Shown one piece after another: positions 1-8,846 of a DNA stretch of 64,000 nucleotides. Both the position numbers and the translations under genes were made by a program. Source of the stretch: Candidatus Rubrivivax defluviihabitans (lineage in GTDB: Bacteria; Pseudomonadota; Gammaproteobacteria; Burkholderiales; Burkholderiaceae_C); assembly GCA_016709385.1 (NCBI GenBank), contig JADJMW010000001.1, positions 310,001 through 374,000 of the forward strand, written 5' to 3'. Under the pieces are notes generated by a model that saw only the letters and a list, made by a program, of their open reading frames with translations, was not told where the DNA came from and did no database searches. Each line of letters starts with the position of its first letter. Within the stretch, counting starts at the first letter, position 1.

Positions 1-553
1 GGTGCTGACGGTGGGCAACGGCGTGGCCGGCTTCACGCTCAACCCCAACCTGGGCGAATTCGTGCTCTCGCACCCGAATATCCAGGTGCCGCCCGACACC
101 ACCGAGTTTGCCATCAACAGCTCCAACGCGCGCTTCTGGGAGCCGCCGGTGAAGCGTTATGTCGACGAATGCCTGGCCGGCAGGACCGGCCCGCGCGGCA
201 GGGACTTCAACATGCGCTGGATCGCCAGCATGGTGGCCGAGGCGCACCGCATTCTCATGCGCGGCGGCGTCTTCATGTACCCGCGCGACACCAAGGACCC
301 CGCCAAGCCCGGCCGCCTGCGCCTGCTCTACGAGGCCAACCCGGTGGGCATGGTGATGGAGCAGGCCGGCGGCCGCGCCAGCACCGGCCGCCAGCCCGTG
401 CTGGGACTCAAGCCGACGGCGCTGCACCAGCGCATCGGCCTCGTCTTCGGCTCGAAGAACGAAGTCGAACGCATCGAGCGCTACCACCACGATCCCGCCA
501 CGCGCGACAGCGGCACGCCGCTGTTCGCCGAGCGCAGCCTTTTCCGCGACTGA
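1..553 (+). CDS. fbp: Class I fructose-1,6-bisphosphatase, C-terminal part
   Basis: Hydrolyses fructose-1,6-bisphosphate to fructose-6-phosphate in the Calvin cycle and gluconeogenesis, in the cytoplasm. The gene enters from the left edge, so only about 184 C-terminal residues are visible; the GTG at position 2 is an internal Val codon, not a start. Family landmarks are GGVFMYPRD (substrate/metal region) and the end segment LRLLYEANPVGMVMEQAGG. It lies 12 bp upstream of phosphoribulokinase and in line with transketolase, the order seen in cbbF-cbbP-cbbT operons, which supports a Calvin-cycle role rather than a purely gluconeogenic one. Confidence 0.95.
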   Translation, partial: VLTVGNGVAGFTLNPNLGEFVLSHPNIQVPPDTTEFAINSSNARFWEPPVKRYVDECLAGRTGPRGRDFNMRWIASMVAEAHRILMRGGVFMYPRDTKDPAKPGRLRLLYEANPVGMVMEQAGGRASTGRQPVLGLKPTALHQRIGLVFGSKNEVERIERYHHDPATRDSGTPLFAERSLFRD

Positions 554-565
554 GAAAGCCCCGTC

Positions 566-1450
566 ATGTCAGAACGCCACCCCATCATCGCCATCACCGG
601 TTCCTCCGGCGCCGGCACGAGCAGCGTCACGCGCACCTTCGAGACCATCTTCCGCCGCGAGAATGTCAAGGCCGCGGTCATCGAGGGCGACAGCTTCCAC
701 CGCTACGACCGCAAGGAAATGCGCGCCCGCCAGGCCGACGCCGAAGCCGCCGGCAACAAGCACTTCAGCCACTTCGGGGCCGAGAACAACCTCTTCCCCG
801 AGCTCGAGAACCTGTTCCGCGACTACAGCGAAACCGGCACCGGCCAGCGTCGCAAGTACCTGCACGACCCGGTGGAGGCGGCGCCGTACAAGCAGGATCC
901 CGGCACCTTCACGGCCTGGGAGCCGGTGCCCGAAGGCACCGACCTGCTGTTCTACGAAGGCCTGCACGGCGCGGTCATCACGCCCGAGGTCAACGTGGCG
1001 CGCTACCCCGACCTGCTGATCGGCGTGGTGCCGGTGATCAACCTGGAATGGATCCAGAAGCTGTGGCGCGACAAGCACGTTCGCGGCTATTCGGCCGAGG
1101 CGGTGACCGACACCATCCTGCGCCGCATGCCCGACTACGTGAACTACATCTGCCCGCAGTTCGCACACACGCACGTGAATTTCCAGCGCGTGCCCACGGT
1201 GGACACCAGCAACCCGTTCATCGCGCGCGAGATTCCTTCGGCCGACGAGAGCATGGTGGTGATCCGCTTCGCCAACCCCAAGGGCATCGACTTTCCCTAC
1301 CTGCTGTCGATGATCAATGATTCGTTCATGTCGCGCGCCAATACCGTGGTGGTGCCCGGCGGCAAGATGGAGATCGCCATGCAACTCATCTTCACGCCTT
1401 TTATCTGGCGAATGATGGAACGGCGCAAGCGCGCCCTGGGGGCCCTGTGA
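566..1450 (+). CDS. cbbP: Phosphoribulokinase
   Basis: Phosphorylates ribulose-5-phosphate with ATP to ribulose-1,5-bisphosphate, the committed Calvin-cycle step that supplies RuBisCO. The 294-residue length fits the bacterial class I (octameric) form. The P-loop is at residues 12-20 (GSSGAGTSS), with the Thr-Ser variant typical of bacterial phosphoribulokinases instead of GK[ST]. The ATG lies 12 bp after the fbp stop, and the gene overlaps the transketolase start by 4 bp. RuBisCO genes are not in the window, so the pathway assignment rests on this enzyme, which has no other common role. Confidence 0.97.
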   Translation: MSERHPIIAITGSSGAGTSSVTRTFETIFRRENVKAAVIEGDSFHRYDRKEMRARQADAEAAGNKHFSHFGAENNLFPELENLFRDYSETGTGQRRKYLHDPVEAAPYKQDPGTFTAWEPVPEGTDLLFYEGLHGAVITPEVNVARYPDLLIGVVPVINLEWIQKLWRDKHVRGYSAEAVTDTILRRMPDYVNYICPQFAHTHVNFQRVPTVDTSNPFIAREIPSADESMVVIRFANPKGIDFPYLLSMINDSFMSRANTVVVPGGKMEIAMQLIFTPFIWRMMERRKRALGAL

Positions 1451-3471
1451 GCACGGCCCGCGCTGTTTCGTCGCTGCCGACGCCCGCCGACGCGCTGCGC
1501 CTGCTCGCCGCCGACGCGGTGGAGCAGGCCAAGAGCGGCCACCCCGGCGCCCCCATGGGCATGGCCGAGATGGCCACCGTGCTGTGGACCAAGCATCTGC
1601 GCCACAACCCGGCCGATCCGCACTGGGCCGACCGCGACCGCTTCGTCCTTTCCAACGGTCATGCGTCGATGCTGCTGTACGCGCTGCTGCACCTGAGCGG
1701 CTACGACCTGCCGATCCAGGAGTTGAAGAACTTCCGCCAGCTGCACAGCAAGACGCCGGGCCACCCCGAGGTCGGCATCACGCCAGGCGTCGAAACCACC
1801 ACCGGCCCGCTCGGGCAGGGACTCGCCAATGCCGTGGGCATGGCGCTGGCCGAGAAGCTGCTGGCGGCCGAATTCAACCGCCCCGGCCACGGCGTGGTCG
1901 ACCACCGCACCTACGTCTTCCTGGGCGACGGCTGCCTGATGGAAGGCATCAGCCACGAGGTCTGCTCGCTGGCCGGCACGCTGCGCCTGTCCAAGCTGGT
2001 GGCGCTGTACGACGACAACGGCATCTCCATCGACGGGCACGTGGAGGGCTGGTTCACCGACGATACGCCGGCGCGCTTCCGCGCCTACGGCTGGCATGTC
2101 GTCGGGCCCATCGACGGCCACGACAGCGCGGCGGTGGATGCCGCACTGGCTTCGGCGCGTGCCCAGGGCGACACCGCCGACGGCAAGCCGACGCTGATCG
2201 TCTGCCGCACCGTCATCGGCCAGGGCGCACCCACCAAGGCCGGTGGTCACGACGTGCACGGCGCGCCGCTGGGTGCCACCGAGCTGGCCGGCCTGCGCGA
2301 AGCCCTGGGCTGGACCTGGGCGCCGTTCGAGGTGCCGGATCATTTGCGTGCGGCCTGGGACGTCCGCGAGCGCGGTGCCGCGCTGCAGTCCGGCTGGGCT
2401 GGGCGTTTTGCCGCCTACCGCGCCGAGCATCCGGCGCTGGCCGCCGAATTCCAGCGCCGCATGGCTGGCGACCTGCCGGCCGGCTTCGACGCAAACGTGG
2501 CGCAGGCGCTGGCTGCGCTGACCGAGAAGGCCAGCGCCGTGGCCACGCGCAAGGCCTCGCAACTGGCACTGGACGCACTGGCCCCGACGCTGCCCGAACT
2601 CTTCGGCGGCTCGGCCGACCTCACCGGCAGCAACCTGACCAATTTCAAGGGCTGCACGGTCGCCGGGCGCGACAAGCCCGGCAACCACATGAGCTGGGGC
2701 GTGCGCGAATTCGGCATGGCCGCCGCGCTCAACGGCATGGCGCTGCATGGCGGCTTCATCCCCTACGGCGGCACTTTCCTCACGTTCAGCGACTACAGCC
2801 GCAATGCCATCCGCATGGCCGCGCTGATGAAGCTGCGCGTGATCCACGTCTTCACGCACGACAGCATCGGCCTGGGCGAAGACGGGCCGACGCACCAGAG
2901 CGTGGAGCACGTGCCCTCGCTGCGCCTCATTCCCCACCTGGATGTCTGGCGCCCGGCCGATACGCTGGAGACGGCCGTGGCCTGGGCCGAGTCGCTGCGC
3001 CGGCGCGACGGCCCCAGTGCGCTGGCGCTGTCGCGCCAGGCGGTGCCGGTGGTGGCGCCGAAAGCCGGGATGGCGGCGGCCATCGCCCGCGGTGGCTATG
3101 TGCTGGCCGACGCGCCGGGGGCGCGTGCCGTCATCATCGGCACCGGCACCGAGTTGCACCTGGCGCTGCAGGCGCAGGTGGCGCTGGCAGCGGAAGGGCT
3201 GCCGGTGCGCGTGGTCTCGATGCCCAGCACCACCGTCTTCGACCGCCAGGACGCGGCCTATATCGACGCCGTGCTGCCGCCCGACCTGCCGGCCGTGGCG
3301 GTGGAGGCGGCGCACCCCGACTTCTGGCGCAAATACGTGGGCCGTCGCGGTGCCGTGGTCGGCATCGCCACGTTCGGCGAATCGGCACCGGCTCCGGCGC
3401 TGTATGCGCACTTCGGCATCACCGCCGAGCACGTGACCGCCGCAGCGCGCGCGCTGCTCGCGCCGACCTGA
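1447..3471 (+). CDS. tkt: Transketolase
   Basis: Thiamine-diphosphate enzyme that transfers two-carbon units between sugar phosphates in the Calvin cycle and pentose phosphate pathway. It has 674 residues, the normal full length. The N-terminal TPP domain shows SGHPGAPMGMA near residue 34, GPLGQGLANAVGMA, and the TPP-binding stretch GDGCLMEGISHE ending in DDNGI; the pyrimidine domain contains DSIGLGEDGPTHQ. The GTG start overlaps the cbbP stop (GTGA), implying translational coupling. It is last in the visible cbb block (cbbT by context). A housekeeping copy may exist elsewhere. Confidence 0.96.
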   Translation: MSTARAVSSLPTPADALRLLAADAVEQAKSGHPGAPMGMAEMATVLWTKHLRHNPADPHWADRDRFVLSNGHASMLLYALLHLSGYDLPIQELKNFRQLHSKTPGHPEVGITPGVETTTGPLGQGLANAVGMALAEKLLAAEFNRPGHGVVDHRTYVFLGDGCLMEGISHEVCSLAGTLRLSKLVALYDDNGISIDGHVEGWFTDDTPARFRAYGWHVVGPIDGHDSAAVDAALASARAQGDTADGKPTLIVCRTVIGQGAPTKAGGHDVHGAPLGATELAGLREALGWTWAPFEVPDHLRAAWDVRERGAALQSGWAGRFAAYRAEHPALAAEFQRRMAGDLPAGFDANVAQALAALTEKASAVATRKASQLALDALAPTLPELFGGSADLTGSNLTNFKGCTVAGRDKPGNHMSWGVREFGMAAALNGMALHGGFIPYGGTFLTFSDYSRNAIRMAALMKLRVIHVFTHDSIGLGEDGPTHQSVEHVPSLRLIPHLDVWRPADTLETAVAWAESLRRRDGPSALALSRQAVPVVAPKAGMAAAIARGGYVLADAPGARAVIIGTGTELHLALQAQVALAAEGLPVRVVSMPSTTVFDRQDAAYIDAVLPPDLPAVAVEAAHPDFWRKYVGRRGAVVGIATFGESAPAPALYAHFGITAEHVTAAARALLAPT

Positions 3472-3582
3472 GCGGCCTCGGTGAGAAGCCTGCGCTTGCC
3501 TGTGGCGTGGCGCGCGGGCGGACCTGAGGCGGCATCGTCGATCTCGACGCGCTCGGTGCCTGCCACGGAACGCCTGCTGAAG

Positions 3583-3620
3583 AAAAAACGCGGCCCGCAC
3601 GGTTGTGGCCGTGCGGGCCG
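3583..3620 (-). terminator. Rho-independent terminator of the porin gene
   Basis: A perfect 12-bp stem pairs 3591-3602 with 3609-3620 around a 6-base loop. Read on the minus strand it is followed by six T residues (A-run at 3583-3588 on the plus strand), so it terminates the leftward porin transcript about 45 bp past its stop. The plus-strand side lacks a T-run, so it is probably weak for the converging transketolase transcript. Confidence 0.9.
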
Positions 3621-3666
3621 TATTCGGGCGGCTCCTGGCCCCGGAAGGCCAGGAGCACCGCAACGA

Positions 3667-4614
3667 TCAGAACGTGAAGATCATGCCGACCGCGAAGCCG
3701 TCGCCCTTGATGCTGGTGGCGGTGGTCTCGTCGACGCTGCCGTACTCGGCGTAGAAGTAGGTGTTCTTGAACACTTCCTTGTTGATGAACAGTTCGTAGC
3801 CCGTGGCGTCGGTGTCGCTGTTCTGGGCGTACATGGCACCGATGTTGAAGCCGGCGACGGGCGCGACGATACCCAGGCTGTAACCACCGATGTCGTTGCT
3901 GCCGTCGGAGTAGCCGGCCATCACCTTCACGACCTTGAAGTCGTAGCTGCCAGCGACCGAATAGAAGCCGTTGCTGGTTTCGGTGCGGGCGGACTCGGCG
4001 GCAGCCGAAATCGACAGACCGCCCGCAGCGTAGGTCACCGCGCCGGCAAAGGTGTCCTCGGCGCCGACTTCGTTGCCCTTGGGCACGAATCCCGCCTGCA
4101 CCTTGAAGCCGCCCATATTCGGCGAGATGTAGTTCAGCAGGCGCGACTGGCGACCCGGCAGCCAGACGGCGCTGGAGGTATAGCCGCCCGAGGAGATGCC
4201 ATTGGACGCGCCGTTGAAGTCATAGCCGCTCATGGTCTGGTAGACCACCGAGTCCTGCTTGCCCAGGCGCACTTCGCCCCAGCCACCCGACAGGCCGGCC
4301 CACATCTGGCGGTTGAAGAAATCACCGCCGTTGTTGACGCCACCGTCGCTGTCGATGCCGCCGGTCTCCAGGTTGAAATTGGCCTTGATGCCGGAGGCCA
4401 CTTCCATGCTGCCCTTCAGGCCGATGCGGGTGGTGGAGTTACCTTCGCTGGAGCCGTTGTCGCCACCGGAGTGGAAGTCGGGGTCCTCACCGAGGTAATC
4501 GCTGAGGATGCTCTGGCCGTAGCTCAGGTCGATCAGGCCGTAGATGGTCATCTGGGCTTGCGCGGCGCCGGCAGCCAGGGTCAAGGCGGCGGCGGCGATC
4601 AGGGTCTTCTTCAT
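3667..4614 (-). CDS. Gram-negative porin (general diffusion, OmpC/Porin_4 type)
   Basis: Predicted outer-membrane trimeric beta-barrel for passive entry of small hydrophilic solutes. The chosen start gives a typical signal peptide (MKKTLIAAAALTLAAGAAQA, cleavage before QMTIYGLID) and a mature N-terminus like betaproteobacterial porins; AAGGA lies 8 bp upstream. The C-terminus ends in Phe (VGMIFTF), the beta-barrel assembly signal. At 315 residues it is slightly short for the family. A longer reading to 4740 adds 42 residues without a signal-like sequence and is rejected. The gene is monocistronic with its own terminator. Confidence 0.93.
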   Translation of the reverse strand: MKKTLIAAAALTLAAGAAQAQMTIYGLIDLSYGQSILSDYLGEDPDFHSGGDNGSSEGNSTTRIGLKGSMEVASGIKANFNLETGGIDSDGGVNNGGDFFNRQMWAGLSGGWGEVRLGKQDSVVYQTMSGYDFNGASNGISSGGYTSSAVWLPGRQSRLLNYISPNMGGFKVQAGFVPKGNEVGAEDTFAGAVTYAAGGLSISAAAESARTETSNGFYSVAGSYDFKVVKVMAGYSDGSNDIGGYSLGIVAPVAGFNIGAMYAQNSDTDATGYELFINKEVFKNTYFYAEYGSVDETTATSIKGDGFAVGMIFTF

Positions 4615-4772
4615 GGAGGGTCCTTGCGTTGGATTGACGAAGCTTGCAGGCAATGTTCGCCATGCACCGACGCAGTCTAAGGGTCGATTACGTGAAAACC
4701 CGTAAGGGAGAGTCCCCAAGATGCGCTTTGACTGCCGCACTGCAGCATTTTCGCAACACTGCGGGGTCGGGC

Positions 4773-5525
4773 TCAGCGCCCGCGCAAGTGGGCCGGGGCT
4801 TCCAGGCGCTTGGCCAGCAGCGACAGGGTCAGCGTGAGCACCAGGTAGATCGCCGAGATGGCGAGGTAAGGCTCCCAGTAGCGCGAGTAGGCACCGGCCA
4901 CGGTGCGCGCGGCCAGGGCCAGTTCGGCCAGGCCGATGGCCGAGACCAGCGACGAGTCCTTGATCAGCGTGACGCCCTCGTTCACCAGCGCCGGCACCAT
5001 GCGCCTGAAGGCCTGCGGCAGCACCACGAAGCGCATGGCCTGGGCGTGAGTCAGCCCCACGCTGTAGGCGGCCTGGGTCTGGCCGCGGTGGATGCTCTGG
5101 ATGCCGGCGCGGAAGATCTCGCTGATGTAGGCGCCGGCATTGAGCGATAGCGCCAGGCAGCCCGAGAAGAAGGCGCCGTGCTCCTGGCGGAAGCTGCGCG
5201 CCGCGTCGCCGGCCAGCAGCAGGCCGTGGTCAGGATGCACCAGCGTGGGCATCAGCGCGAAGTGCACGAGCAGGATCTGCACGAACAGCGGCGTACCGCG
5301 GAAGAACGTGACGTAGGCCAGGGTCAGGCCGCGCGCCACCGCCAGCAGCGCCCGCAGCGGCGCCGTGGCCGGCGGCGGCGCATCGGACGAGGTGCTGACG
5401 AGCCCGAAGACGATGCCCAGCACCAGCCCGGCAGCGATGGCCACCAGCGTGAGCTGGATCGTCATCCAGACGCCGCTGACGAACAGCGGCATATAGCCTG
5501 CGAGGATCTCCCAGCGAAGATCCAT
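4773..5525 (-). CDS. Polar amino acid ABC transporter permease (HisM/GlnP type)
   Basis: Inner-membrane permease of an ABC importer for polar amino acids. The 250-residue protein has about five hydrophobic segments; the EAA-like cytoplasmic loop is around AYSVGLTHAQAMRFVVLPQAFR. It has the HEQ/His-type opening (membrane segment followed by FRGTPLFVQ). It follows the binding-protein gene by 36 bp on the same strand. No ATPase gene is adjacent, so the pair must borrow an ATPase encoded elsewhere. The substrate cannot be read from sequence. Confidence 0.92.
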   Translation of the reverse strand: MDLRWEILAGYMPLFVSGVWMTIQLTLVAIAAGLVLGIVFGLVSTSSDAPPPATAPLRALLAVARGLTLAYVTFFRGTPLFVQILLVHFALMPTLVHPDHGLLLAGDAARSFRQEHGAFFSGCLALSLNAGAYISEIFRAGIQSIHRGQTQAAYSVGLTHAQAMRFVVLPQAFRRMVPALVNEGVTLIKDSSLVSAIGLAELALAARTVAGAYSRYWEPYLAISAIYLVLTLTLSLLAKRLEAPAHLRGR

Positions 5526-5561
5526 CGCGCGGCTTCCTGGTCGTGCCCTGGCGGAGGGTGG

Positions 5562-6419
5562 CTACTTCGACGCTGCCGGGGCCGGCGCGTCGGCGGCCTT
5601 GGCCGGTGCCTGGCCGAAATATTTCGCGTAGATCTGGTCGTAGGTGCCGTCGGCCTTGATGGCGGCCAGGCCCTGGTTGACCTTGTCCAGCAGTTCGGTG
5701 TTGCCCTTCTTCAGCGCGATGCCGTACTGCTCGGGCACGAACTCGGCGTCGGCCACGGTCTTGAACTTGCCGCCGGGGTTGTTGGCCACGTAGTGGATGA
5801 CGACACCGTTGTCGGCGACCACGGCGTCCACGCCGCCCGATTCGAGTTCCTTCAGCGCCAGCGGCGTGGATTCGAAGCGCTTGATATTGGTGCTGGTCTT
5901 GCCTTGCAGCTTGGTCACGGCCTCGTCGCCGGTGGTGCCGGTCTGCACGCCGACCTTCAACTTCTTCAGGTCGGCGAACTTCGTGACCTTGCTGTTCTCC
6001 TTCACCGCAATGAGCTGCTGGGCGTCGAAATACGGGTTGCTGAAGTCCATGGTCTGCTTGCGCTCGTCGGTGATCGTCACCGCCGAGACGACCATGTCGC
6101 GGTCGCCCTGGCCCAGCGCGTTGAAGATGCCTTCCCAGGGGGTGTTGACGAACTTGACCTCGATGCCGGCCTTGGCGGCGATGGCCTGCACGACCTCGAT
6201 GTCGAAGCCGACGATCTCGCCCTTCTCGTTCTGGCTTTCGAACGGTGCATAGGCGGCGTCGGTGCCGACGACGACGACCCTGGCCGGCGCCGGGGCACTG
6301 GCCACGGGCGCCGGTGCGGGGGCGGGAGCCTCTTCCTTCTTGCCGCAGGCGGCGAGCAGGAGGCCGGCCACCGTCAGGCCGGCGATCTGGAGAAAACGGC
6401 GTGTGTCGAGCATGGTCAT
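5562..6419 (-). CDS. Amino acid ABC transporter substrate-binding lipoprotein (SBP_bac_3)
   Basis: Periplasmic binding protein that delivers a polar amino acid to the neighbouring permease. The signal sequence ends in a lipobox (LLAAC, about residue 25), followed by a Lys-Glu-Ala-Pro rich linker, so it is probably lipid-anchored. The family-3 fold is marked by GTDAAYAPFE, GFDIEVVQAIA, TPWEGIFNAL and KVGVQTGTTGDEAV. It has 285 residues. Two in-frame ATGs lie two codons apart (6419 and 6413) and neither has a strong ribosome site; the choice does not affect the mature protein. Confidence 0.93.
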   Translation of the reverse strand: MTMLDTRRFLQIAGLTVAGLLLAACGKKEEAPAPAPAPVASAPAPARVVVVGTDAAYAPFESQNEKGEIVGFDIEVVQAIAAKAGIEVKFVNTPWEGIFNALGQGDRDMVVSAVTITDERKQTMDFSNPYFDAQQLIAVKENSKVTKFADLKKLKVGVQTGTTGDEAVTKLQGKTSTNIKRFESTPLALKELESGGVDAVVADNGVVIHYVANNPGGKFKTVADAEFVPEQYGIALKKGNTELLDKVNQGLAAIKADGTYDQIYAKYFGQAPAKAADAPAPAASK

Positions 6420-6541
6420 GGTTCGTCGCGGGATGAAAGTGTCACGGCAGTGTAATGCGGCCGGCGCGGCGCGCTGCGACCTTGCGTTCCACCGCTCGTT
6501 CCAGGGCCGGGCGCGCCGAACGAGGTGCCGCCGCCCGCCGC

Positions 6542-7327
6542 TCAGCCGCTGTCGAGCGCGGCGATTTCCGCGGCGCTGAATCCGGCGTCGCGCCGCGCCT
6601 GTAGGTTGAAAGGCGGCCGCAGCCTGGGCGCGCCGTAGTCAACGGCCAGCCGGGCGTAATGCGCCAGCGGATCGTGGTCGTCGCGTTCGCACAGCCAGCG
6701 GTACCACCGGTTGCCCACGGCCACGTGGCCGATTTCGTCGCGCAGGATGATCGCCAGGATCTCCACCGCACGTGCATCGCCGGCCTTCGCCAGCCGCGCC
6801 TGCATCGGCGGCGTGGCGTCCAGGCCGCGCGCTTCCAGCGTGCGCGGCACCAACGCCATGCGTGCCGTGGCGTCGCCGGCCGTGCGTTCGACCATCGCCC
6901 ACAGGCCGTCGTGGGCATCGAAGTCGCCGTAGTGGTGGCCCAAGGCCTGCAGATGTTCGCTCAGCAGCGTGAAGTGCAACGCCTCCTCGGCGGCCACGCG
7001 CAGCCAGTCGCGGTAGTAGGCCTCGGGCAGGCCGGGGAAGCGCCAGGCCGCGTCGAGTGCCAGGTTGATGGCGTTGAATTCGATATGGGCCACCGCATGC
7101 AGCAGTGCCGCGCGGCCCTCGGTGGTGAAGGGTGTGCGGCGAGGCAGCTCGGAGGCCGGCACCAGCCGCGGCCGCGGGGGCCGGCCGGGCAGGGGAGCGG
7201 TCGGTTGCAGTACTGCGTAGGTGTCAACGGCGAGGCCGGCCTGCGCCTGCAACGCCCGCACCGCCGCCACCTTGGCGGCCGGGTCGGCCTGCTGCAAGGC
7301 CTTTAGCGCACCGGATCGAAGCTCCAT
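6542..7327 (-). CDS. DUF455 family ferritin-like protein
   Basis: Function is not established. The protein belongs to DUF455, a helical ferritin-like family. Candidate metal ligands lie in HIEFNAINLALDAAW, AAEEALHFTLL and LRDEIGHVAVGN, spaced as in di-iron four-helix bundles. It has about 261 residues from the ATG at 7327 (MELRSGALKAL), which matches the usual family N-terminus; an upstream ATG at 7351 adds eight residues and would run into the divergent gene's leader. It is divergent to the carbonic anhydrase gene, with promoters apparently overlapping near 7331. Confidence 0.85.
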   Translation of the reverse strand: MELRSGALKALQQADPAAKVAAVRALQAQAGLAVDTYAVLQPTAPLPGRPPRPRLVPASELPRRTPFTTEGRAALLHAVAHIEFNAINLALDAAWRFPGLPEAYYRDWLRVAAEEALHFTLLSEHLQALGHHYGDFDAHDGLWAMVERTAGDATARMALVPRTLEARGLDATPPMQARLAKAGDARAVEILAIILRDEIGHVAVGNRWYRWLCERDDHDPLAHYARLAVDYGAPRLRPPFNLQARRDAGFSAAEIAALDSG

Positions 7328-7330
7328 CCC

Positions 7331-7336
7331 TAGAAT
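7331..7336 (+). promoter_or_regulatory. Putative -10 box (TAGAAT) for the carbonic anhydrase-hslO operon
   Basis: TAGAAT lies 30 bp upstream of the ATG at 7366, a fitting sigma-70 -10 position. The expected -35 position has no good match, so the promoter may be weak or activator dependent. On the other strand the same bases give CATAAT-like sequence close to the DUF455 start, suggesting overlapping divergent promoters. Confidence 0.4.
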
Positions 7337-7365
7337 TATGGGCTTTGCCATCTTCGGGAGCGGTC

Positions 7366-7890
7366 ATGGCGATCTATCAACTGGGGGACGACGCTCCCCG
7401 CATCGCCGCCACCGCCTGGGTGGCCGACAACGCGCAAGTCATCGGCCGCGTCGAGCTCGCCGACGACGCCAGCGTCTGGTACGGCGCCGTGCTGCGCGGC
7501 GACAACGACCGCATCACCGTTGGCGCGCGCAGCAACGTGCAGGACGGCAGCGTGCTGCATGCCGACGCGGGCTTCCCGCTCACCCTGGGTGCGGACGTGA
7601 CGGTGGGACACCAGGCCATGCTGCACGGCTGCACGGTGGGCGACGGCTCGCTGATCGGCATCCAGGCCGTGGTGCTCAATGGGGCGACGATCGGCCGGCG
7701 CTGCCTCGTGGGCGCGGGAGCGGTGGTCACCGAGGGCAAGGAGTTCCCCGACGGCTCGCTCATCCTGGGTGCCCCGGCCAAGGCGGTGCGCAGCATCACG
7801 CCCGAGCAGGTCGAGCGCCTGCGCTTCGGCGCGCTGCACTATGTCGAGAACGCCGAACGCCACCGCCGCCAACTCAAGCGCATCGCCTGA
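7366..7890 (+). CDS. Gamma-class carbonic anhydrase family protein (YrdA/PaaY type)
   Basis: Left-handed beta-helix (hexapeptide repeat) protein of the gamma-carbonic anhydrase family. It has 174 residues. Zinc-ligand histidines are visible in the expected places: one in SVLHAD, then GHQAMLHGC. The hexapeptide repeats run from about residue 20 to 145, followed by a C-terminal helix. Carbonic anhydrase activity is not assured, because several family members are thioesterase-like or inactive. The ATG at 7366 is chosen over an upstream in-frame start inside the DUF455 gene. It overlaps hslO by one base (TGATG). Confidence 0.9.
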   Translation: MAIYQLGDDAPRIAATAWVADNAQVIGRVELADDASVWYGAVLRGDNDRITVGARSNVQDGSVLHADAGFPLTLGADVTVGHQAMLHGCTVGDGSLIGIQAVVLNGATIGRRCLVGAGAVVTEGKEFPDGSLILGAPAKAVRSITPEQVERLRFGALHYVENAERHRRQLKRIA

Positions 7891-8846
7891 TGTCCGAACT
7901 GACCCCCTTCCTCTTCGACGGCCTGCCGGTGCGCGGCATGCTGGTGCGCCTGACCGATGCCTGGTTCGAGGTGCTGCAACGGCGCCAGGAACTGGGCCCG
8001 TTCCCGCCCGAGGTGCGTGTGCTGCTGGGCGAGATGACGGCCGCCGCGGTGCTGATGCAGGCCCATATCAAGTTCAACGGTGCGCTGGTGATCCAGGTCT
8101 TCGGCGACGGCCCGGTGAAGCTGGCGGTGGCCGAGGTGCAGCCCGACCTGGCCTTTCGCGCCACGGCCAAGGTGGTGGGCGAGGTGCCGCCCGGCGCACG
8201 GCTGGAGGCGCTGCTCAACGTGCACGGCCAGGGCCGTTGCGCGATCACGCTCGATCCGCTGGACAAGCGGCCCGGCCAGCAGCCCTACCAGGGCGTGGTG
8301 CCGCTGCATGGCGACCAGCGCGAGCCGCTGCAACAGGTGTCGCAGGTGCTGGAGCACTACATGCTGCAGTCCGAGCAGCTGGACACCCGGCTGGTCCTGG
8401 CGGCCGACGACCGGGTCGCCGCCGGGCTGTTGATCCAGCGTCTGCCGGTCAGCGGGGGCGGCAACCTCGCCGGGCGGCGTAACGAAGACGAACTCGGCCT
8501 GTCGGAGGACTACAAGCGCATCGCCCTGCTGGCGGCCACGCTCACCCGCGACGAACTGCTCACGCTGCCGGCCGACCAGGTCCTGCACCGGCTGTTCTGG
8601 CAGGAGCAGGTCACGCGCTTTGCGCCGCGTGCACCGCGCTTCGCCTGCCGTTGCTCCAGCGAGCGTGTGCGCGGCATGCTGCGCACGCTGGGCCGCGAGG
8701 AAAGCGACAGCCTGATCGCCGAGCGCGGCCTGGTCGAGGTGGGTTGCGACTTCTGCGGCCGGCATTACCGCTTCGACGCCGTCGACGTGGGCGAGATGTT
8801 CACGCCGCAGGCGAACCAGCCGCCGGCCAGCGAGGCGGTGCAGTGA
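7890..8846 (+). CDS. hslO: Hsp33 redox-regulated chaperone
   Basis: Cytoplasmic holdase activated by oxidative stress: oxidation releases zinc from a C-terminal Cys4 site and exposes binding surfaces for unfolding proteins. All four cysteines are present (C253, C255, C286, C289; motifs ACRCS and GCDFCG). The 318-residue length is slightly longer than E. coli Hsp33. The start codon overlaps the previous stop, and the stop overlaps the next gene's ATG, so three genes (7366-9313) are translationally coupled. Confidence 0.96.
   Translation: MSELTPFLFDGLPVRGMLVRLTDAWFEVLQRRQELGPFPPEVRVLLGEMTAAAVLMQAHIKFNGALVIQVFGDGPVKLAVAEVQPDLAFRATAKVVGEVPPGARLEALLNVHGQGRCAITLDPLDKRPGQQPYQGVVPLHGDQREPLQQVSQVLEHYMLQSEQLDTRLVLAADDRVAAGLLIQRLPVSGGGNLAGRRNEDELGLSEDYKRIALLAATLTRDELLTLPADQVLHRLFWQEQVTRFAPRAPRFACRCSSERVRGMLRTLGREESDSLIAERGLVEVGCDFCGRHYRFDAVDVGEMFTPQANQPPASEAVQ

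Noticed and set aside
1297..3663. 788-codon antisense ORF opposite transketolase
   Set aside because: Low-complexity Arg/Ala/Gly/Val-rich translation typical of the shadow frame of a GC-rich gene; transketolase on the other strand is certain.
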